From Rhodovulum bhavnagarense (GTDB lineage Bacteria; Pseudomonadota; Alphaproteobacteria; Rhodobacterales; Rhodobacteraceae): a DNA stretch of 64,000 nt. The notes under the pieces were generated by a model. It was not told the DNA's origin. It saw only the letters and a list, made by a program, of their open reading frames with translations, and did not search any database. Positions 60,248 through 64,000 of this stretch are shown here, piece by piece. A program made the translations under genes and the position numbers. The stretch spans positions 1-64,000 of the forward strand of contig NZ_SLXU01000005.1 in assembly GCF_004343505.1 (NCBI RefSeq), in the 5' to 3' direction. Position 1 is the stretch's first letter, and every line of letters begins with the position of its first letter.

Positions 60248-61368
60248 ATCACGATCAATTCGGCGCGAAGCGCCCCGGCGCGATGCAGCGCCTCGAGGAT
60301 GGCCACGAGATCGGCAGGGCTGGCACCCACCGCGTTGATCGCATCGACAAGCGAGGCAAGCGAAATGCCCGGATCGAACACGAAGGCACGCGCGGGATCC
60401 TGCTGTACGTCGATCCGGGTGTCGGGGGTGACGACCGGATCGCCCGGCGCAACCACGGTGCCACCCGGCCCGTTGACGACGGTGGCGCCCTGATCGACGT
60501 TGAAATCCTCGTTGACACGCACGGTAAGCGAACCATGGGTGACGGCGGCGGGGGTAACCTTGACATTGCCCCCGATGACGATGGTGCCGCTGCGGGCATT
60601 GACGATGACCTGCGCTGGCGGCTCGGCCGGGGCGACCTCGATATTTTCAAGCAGCCCCATGAAGGCAACGCGCTGTGCCGGGTCCGAGGGCACCCTGACC
60701 CTGACCGACGTGCCGTCTATCGCGACCGCAACATCGCCCCCGAAAGTGGCGTTGACGCCATCTGCCACCGCCGCAGCGGTAGAGAAATCATTACGGCGCA
60801 GGTTCAACACAAGGTATTCGGCATCGAGAAAGCTGGAGGAAACCGCGCGCTCGACCGTGCCGCCGCCCGGAACACGGCCCACGGTGGGCACGTTCACCGT
60901 AAGCGACGAGCCGTCTCCGCCCCGGACCCCGAAACCGCCGACCACCAGGTTACCCTGGGCGATCGCGTAAACCTCGCCATCGGCCCCCATCAGCGGCGTC
61001 ATCAACAGCGTCCCGCCCTGGAGCGACTTGGCCTTTCCCACGGTCGAGACGGTGATATCCATCTGCTGGCCCGGCTTGATGAACGGGGACAGTTCGGCGG
61101 TTACCATCACTGCGGCGGCGTTGCGTGCATCAAGCTCGCCCGGTTCGGTTTCAAGTCCCAGCCGCGAGATGATCGAGCGCATGGATTGCCGCGTGAGGCT
61201 CGAATTGCCGTCGCCGGTGCCTGACAGGCCCACGACCAGCCCATACCCGACCAGCGGGTTGGAGCGCACGCCGGCCACTTCGGCCAGGTCCTTGATCCGG
61301 TCGGCCCGTGCCACGCCCGCGCCCCCCAACAACAGGACAAGAAACGCGATTGCAATCTTGCGCGCCAT
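60244..61368 (-). CDS. flgI: Flagellar P-ring protein FlgI
   Basis: This 374-aa protein has a cleavable signal peptide ([17 protein letters not shown]) and assembles the periplasmic P ring around the rod. Motifs: [45 protein letters not shown], and the C-terminal [22 protein letters not shown]. The ATG at 61368 follows AAAGGG. The frame continues upstream but that part is a shadow of flgH. Confidence 0.96.
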   Translation of the reverse strand: MARKIAIAFLVLLLGGAGVARADRIKDLAEVAGVRSNPLVGYGLVVGLSGTGDGNSSLTRQSMRSIISRLGLETEPGELDARNAAAVMVTAELSPFIKPGQQMDITVSTVGKAKSLQGGTLLMTPLMGADGEVYAIAQGNLVVGGFGVRGGDGSSLTVNVPTVGRVPGGGTVERAVSSSFLDAEYLVLNLRRNDFSTAAAVADGVNATFGGDVAVAIDGTSVRVRVPSDPAQRVAFMGLLENIEVAPAEPPAQVIVNARSGTIVIGGNVKVTPAAVTHGSLTVRVNEDFNVDQGATVVNGPGGTVVAPGDPVVTPDTRIDVQQDPARAFVFDPGISLASLVDAINAVGASPADLVAILEALHRAGALRAELIVI

Positions 61369-61382
61369 CGTCAGACCCTTTT

Positions 61383-62030
61383 TCAGAACGGAGAAACCGT
61401 GTTCATGATCTCGCGCAGCCAGCCCTGTTGACCCGCATCCGCGATCTGGCCCGCGCCGATATACTTGATCTCGGCATTGGCGATCCGGTCCGAGGGGATG
61501 ACATTGTCGGCGCCGATATCGGCCTCGCGCACGAGACCCGACAACCGGATATATTCGTCGCCGTTGTTCAGGGTCAGTTTCTTCTGACCCATGATCGCGA
61601 GTATGCCGCCGGGATATTTCCGCACCACGTTTACCGATACCCGCCCCCTGAGCGAGTTCGACTGCGAGGCAGAACCGCTTCCGGCGAAGTTCTGGTCGGT
61701 GCCTGATTGCAGGCTGGCCGCATCGTCGAAGGGACCGGGCAGGTCTATGCTGAAACTGTCGGTCTTGGCCGTGCTTGCATCCTGTGACTTCCGCGCGGCG
61801 AAATCCTCGGTCAGTTCCACCGTCAGAACGTCGCCCACCTCTGCCGCGCGGCGGTCGGTGGCGAAAAGTCCGCCCTTTCCGCCGCGAAAGATCGCCCCGG
61901 TCGACAGGCCCTCGGGCGTGGCCGCGGGAGCTGCGGGAAAGACCGGCGCATAGGTATCCGAAGCACGGTCCTGGACCTGTTGCGAACAGGCGCAAAGCAG
62001 CACCGAGGACAGAAGGAAGGCATATCGCAT
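61383..62030 (-). CDS. flgH: Flagellar L-ring lipoprotein FlgH
   Basis: This 215-aa lipoprotein has the lipobox LLCAC near residue 15 and forms the outer-membrane L ring. The core [19 protein letters not shown] and [30 protein letters not shown] are diagnostic. It follows flgG by 19 bases with no flgA between them, although many roseobacter flagellar operons place flgA here. It has only a weak ribosome site. Confidence 0.95.
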   Translation of the reverse strand: MRYAFLLSSVLLCACSQQVQDRASDTYAPVFPAAPAATPEGLSTGAIFRGGKGGLFATDRRAAEVGDVLTVELTEDFAARKSQDASTAKTDSFSIDLPGPFDDAASLQSGTDQNFAGSGSASQSNSLRGRVSVNVVRKYPGGILAIMGQKKLTLNNGDEYIRLSGLVREADIGADNVIPSDRIANAEIKYIGAGQIADAGQQGWLREIMNTVSPF

Positions 62031-62049
62031 TGAAACTGGCCTTTAACGC

Positions 62050-62838
62050 CTAGAGGTTGTTGGACAGGAAGCGCATCATCTCGTCCGAGGCCGAGATCGA
62101 CTTGGAGTTCACCTCATAGGCGCGCTGTGCCTCGATCATGTCGACGAGTTCCTGCACCACGTTGACGTTCGATGATTCCAACATGCCTTGCGTCAGCTTG
62201 CCCGCCGCATCGGCCATCGGCGCGCTGATCGCGGGCGCGCCGCTTGCAACCGTTTCCACCGCCAGTGTCTCGCCCACCGGTTGCAGACCGCGGGGATTGG
62301 CAAAGGTCGCCAGCGTCAACTGGCCGACCTCCTGGGCATCGACCTCGCCGGGCAGCATCACGCTGACGATGCCGTCGCCGGAAATGGTGATCGACTGCGC
62401 ATCGGCCGGGATCTGTATCTCGGGCTGAACGACATAGCCCGAGGCGGTGGTCAGCGTGCCCTCGGCATTCATCGACAGCGCCCCGTTGCGGGTATAGCCG
62501 ATGCGCCCATCCGGCATCAGGACCTGGAAAAAGCCCTTTCCATCGACAGCGAGATCCAGCGCGTTGCCGGTATTGCTGAGTCCGCCCTGGGTATAGAGCT
62601 TGTCAGTCGACACCATCCGCACGCCCGTACCGATAGCCGAAGGCGTGGTCAGACGCGTCGCCTCGGAGGTCTGCGCGCCCGCCGGACGATGAACCTGGTA
62701 CAGCAAGGATTCAAAATTCGCCCGGTCACGCTTGAACCCCGTGGTGTTCACGTTTGCCAGGTTGTTCGAAATGACCTGGATGCGGGATTGCTGTGCGTTC
62801 AACCCGGTCTTTGCGACATGCATCGCGTTTGCAGACAT
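62050..62838 (-). CDS. flgG: Flagellar distal rod protein FlgG
   Basis: This 262-aa rod protein starts AMHVAKTGLNAQQSRIQVISNNLANVNTTGFKRDRANFESLLYQ, the diagnostic FlgG opening. It ends with the common rod/hook C-terminus (MLESSNVNVVQELVDMIEAQRAYEVNSKSI). It forms the distal rod inside the L and P rings. GGAGGG precedes the ATG. Confidence 0.96.
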   Translation of the reverse strand: MSANAMHVAKTGLNAQQSRIQVISNNLANVNTTGFKRDRANFESLLYQVHRPAGAQTSEATRLTTPSAIGTGVRMVSTDKLYTQGGLSNTGNALDLAVDGKGFFQVLMPDGRIGYTRNGALSMNAEGTLTTASGYVVQPEIQIPADAQSITISGDGIVSVMLPGEVDAQEVGQLTLATFANPRGLQPVGETLAVETVASGAPAISAPMADAAGKLTQGMLESSNVNVVQELVDMIEAQRAYEVNSKSISASDEMMRFLSNNL

Positions 62839-62920
62839 CGGTCGACCCTCCTGATCGTTAGCTTGCAGGTATCACTGCAACTGCCGTGCCATGCCGACGC
62901 GGCAGCGCGATATCGCCACC

Positions 62921-63682
62921 TCAACCCTGCGGAACCTGCAACAACCGCGCGCCGCCCTCGTCAATCTCGCGCGCGGCAGAGACCAGTTTGAAATTCAACT
63001 CGAAGCGGCGCTGCATCTCGATCGAGTCGATCAGTTCCTCGACCGCGTTGACATTGCTGCCCTCCAGCACGCCCTGGCTGATCCGCGCGCCCTGGTCGGG
63101 CGGCGGCAGGTCATCACCGGGAACGCGGATATTACCGTCCAGGGATTTTTGCAGCCTGACATCCGGGCCCGGAATCACCGTGCCCAGAGTCGCGGCCAGA
63201 ATACGCTCGTCTTCTTGGCCATTCATGGGCTGAACCCAGATTTCGCCCAACTCGTTGACGACGATATCGCGATGCGGCGGCAAGGTGATCTGCTGTCCAT
63301 CCATGTCCAGCATCGCATCGCCTGCACCGTTGCGCAGCACCCCCTCAGCATCCAGCCGCAGGTCGCCGCGACGGCTGAGGGCCGGCTCGCCATTATCGGG
63401 CAGGATGAAGAAATACCCCTCGTCCGCGATCGCGATATCCATCGCATCGCCCGTCGCCGTCAACGGTCCGGGTTCTTGCGAAAAACCGCGACTGGTGCGT
63501 TCCTGCTGAAAGGCCCGGGTCGAAAACGACCCGACCAGTTCGGCAAAGACCGTTGCCCCCTCGTCGGGCAGGTCGCGCCGATACCCCGGAACGCTCTGGT
63601 TTGCCAGGTTCTGGGCCTGGCTGACCTGGTTGTCGCGCATTCCGCCGATGGCGTTCAGCGCGGTAAAGATCATCCGGTCCAT
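62921..63682 (-). CDS. flgF: Flagellar proximal rod protein FlgF
   Basis: This 253-aa rod protein is related to FlgG (DRMIFTALNAIGGMRDNQVSQAQNLANQSVPGYRRDL at the start, LEGSNVNAVEELIDSIEMQRRFELNFKL at the end). It belongs to the proximal rod. It lies 12 bases after the hook-type gene and 82 bases before flgG. The spacer to flgG has no coding content. Confidence 0.93.
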   Translation of the reverse strand: MDRMIFTALNAIGGMRDNQVSQAQNLANQSVPGYRRDLPDEGATVFAELVGSFSTRAFQQERTSRGFSQEPGPLTATGDAMDIAIADEGYFFILPDNGEPALSRRGDLRLDAEGVLRNGAGDAMLDMDGQQITLPPHRDIVVNELGEIWVQPMNGQEDERILAATLGTVIPGPDVRLQKSLDGNIRVPGDDLPPPDQGARISQGVLEGSNVNAVEELIDSIEMQRRFELNFKLVSAAREIDEGGARLLQVPQG

Positions 63683-63694
63683 GGCCTCTTACCC

Positions 63695-64000
63695 CTAGCC
63701 GCGCATGTTGATGATGGTCTGCGCAAGGCTCGACGAAGTCTCCAGCGCCTTGGCCGAAGCCTGGTAGTTGCGTTGCGAGGTGATGAGATCAACCATCTGC
63801 TGTGTCAGGTCGATATTCGAACTTTCCAGGGCCGCCGAGCGCAGGCTGCCCATACCCTTGCTGTTTGCCCCGCCAAACAGCGCGGCCCCCGAATCCGAGG
63901 TGGCCGAAAAGGCCGCACTGCCGATCGGGCGCAAGCCTTCGGGGTTGTTGAAATTGGCCATCGCCACCATGCCAAGCGCCTTGGCCTGTTGATCGCCATA
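63695..64000 (-). CDS. flgE: Flagellar hook protein FlgE, C-terminal part (cut by window edge)
   Basis: The last 101 residues are visible and the gene runs off the right end. ALGMVAMANFNNPEGLRPIGSAAF and LRSAALESSNIDLTQQMVDLITSQRNYQASAKALETS match the C-terminus shared by axial flagellar proteins. The pattern and position before flgF favour FlgE. The rest is needed to exclude another axial protein such as FlgC. Confidence 0.8.
   Translation of the reverse strand, partial: YGDQQAKALGMVAMANFNNPEGLRPIGSAAFSATSDSGAALFGGANSKGMGSLRSAALESSNIDLTQQMVDLITSQRNYQASAKALETSSSLAQTIINMRG

Overview
The window is a stretch of chromosome from an alphaproteobacterium, almost certainly a member of the Rhodobacteraceae (roseobacter/Rhodobacter group). 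The evidence is high GC content with strong codon bias, an RNase E with a long acidic insert, the alphaproteobacterial F1-ATPase zeta inhibitor, a split cobalamin-dependent methionine synthase, DctB/DctD, IalB-type secreted proteins and DUF4169/DUF1638 genes. Coding density is high and many neighbouring genes overlap by 4 bases (ATGA or GTGA), so most genes sit in translationally coupled operons. No rRNA, CRISPR array, insertion sequence, integrase or prophage gene was seen.

Layout. 1-2.4 kb: fumC with three small downstream genes. 2.4-5.0 kb: a cytochrome P450 coupled to a membrane-anchored alpha/beta hydrolase-like gene. 5.0-8.9 kb: ccdA, a TusA-like gene and rne. 9.3-12.4 kb: dctD and dctB. 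12.4-14.1 kb: purQ, purS and purC. 14.4-17.5 kb: the zeta inhibitor, then the homocysteine-methyltransferase and corrinoid parts of a split MetH, an undescribed 52-aa membrane protein and DUF1638. 17.6-21.6 kb: sufE, a lipoprotein, rnd, purN and purM. 21.7 kb: a tRNA with a CAU anticodon. 22.0-24.4 kb: two tandem stand-alone GAF proteins and a stand-alone AAA+ (sigma-54-activator-like) protein. 24.5-24.6 kb: a candidate small RNA or attenuator. 24.7-30.3 kb: ialB, an MFS transporter, a TSUP permease, dusA, an AhpD-like protein and a quinone oxidoreductase. 30.3-36.1 kb: aroB-aroK, a small membrane protein, a secreted protein, xerD and a CorC-type CBS protein. 36.4-37.3 kb: two unknown envelope genes. 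37.4-47.9 kb: a complete polyamine uptake and catabolism locus. 47.9-54.2 kb: a dipeptide ABC transporter with a membrane dipeptidase. 54.3-64.0 kb: a flagellar rod, ring and hook operon (flgE partial, F, G, H, I, J, K, L) followed by a lytic transglycosylase.

How the parts work together. The polyamine locus imports putrescine or spermidine (PotFGHI-like). It degrades them by gamma-glutamylation (PuuA, PuuB, aldehyde dehydrogenase) and by transamination, under a GntR/FCD regulator. Two identical TTTGATCAAA palindromes flank the regulator. The dipeptide locus couples uptake to cytoplasmic hydrolysis. The flg operon builds the periplasmic part of the flagellum and the hook-filament junction. 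Its gene order and split FlgJ/transglycosylase arrangement recall the fla1 system of Rhodobacter sphaeroides.

The best candidate for an undescribed system is the tRNA-adjacent GAF-GAF-AAA+ module (21972-24361). The sensor and ATPase domains that are normally fused in NifA-type activators are separate proteins here. The ATPase lacks both the sigma-54 contact motif GAFTGA and any DNA-binding domain, and the intergenic regions share a promoter-region motif. Its function is unknown and everything beyond the domain calls is inference.
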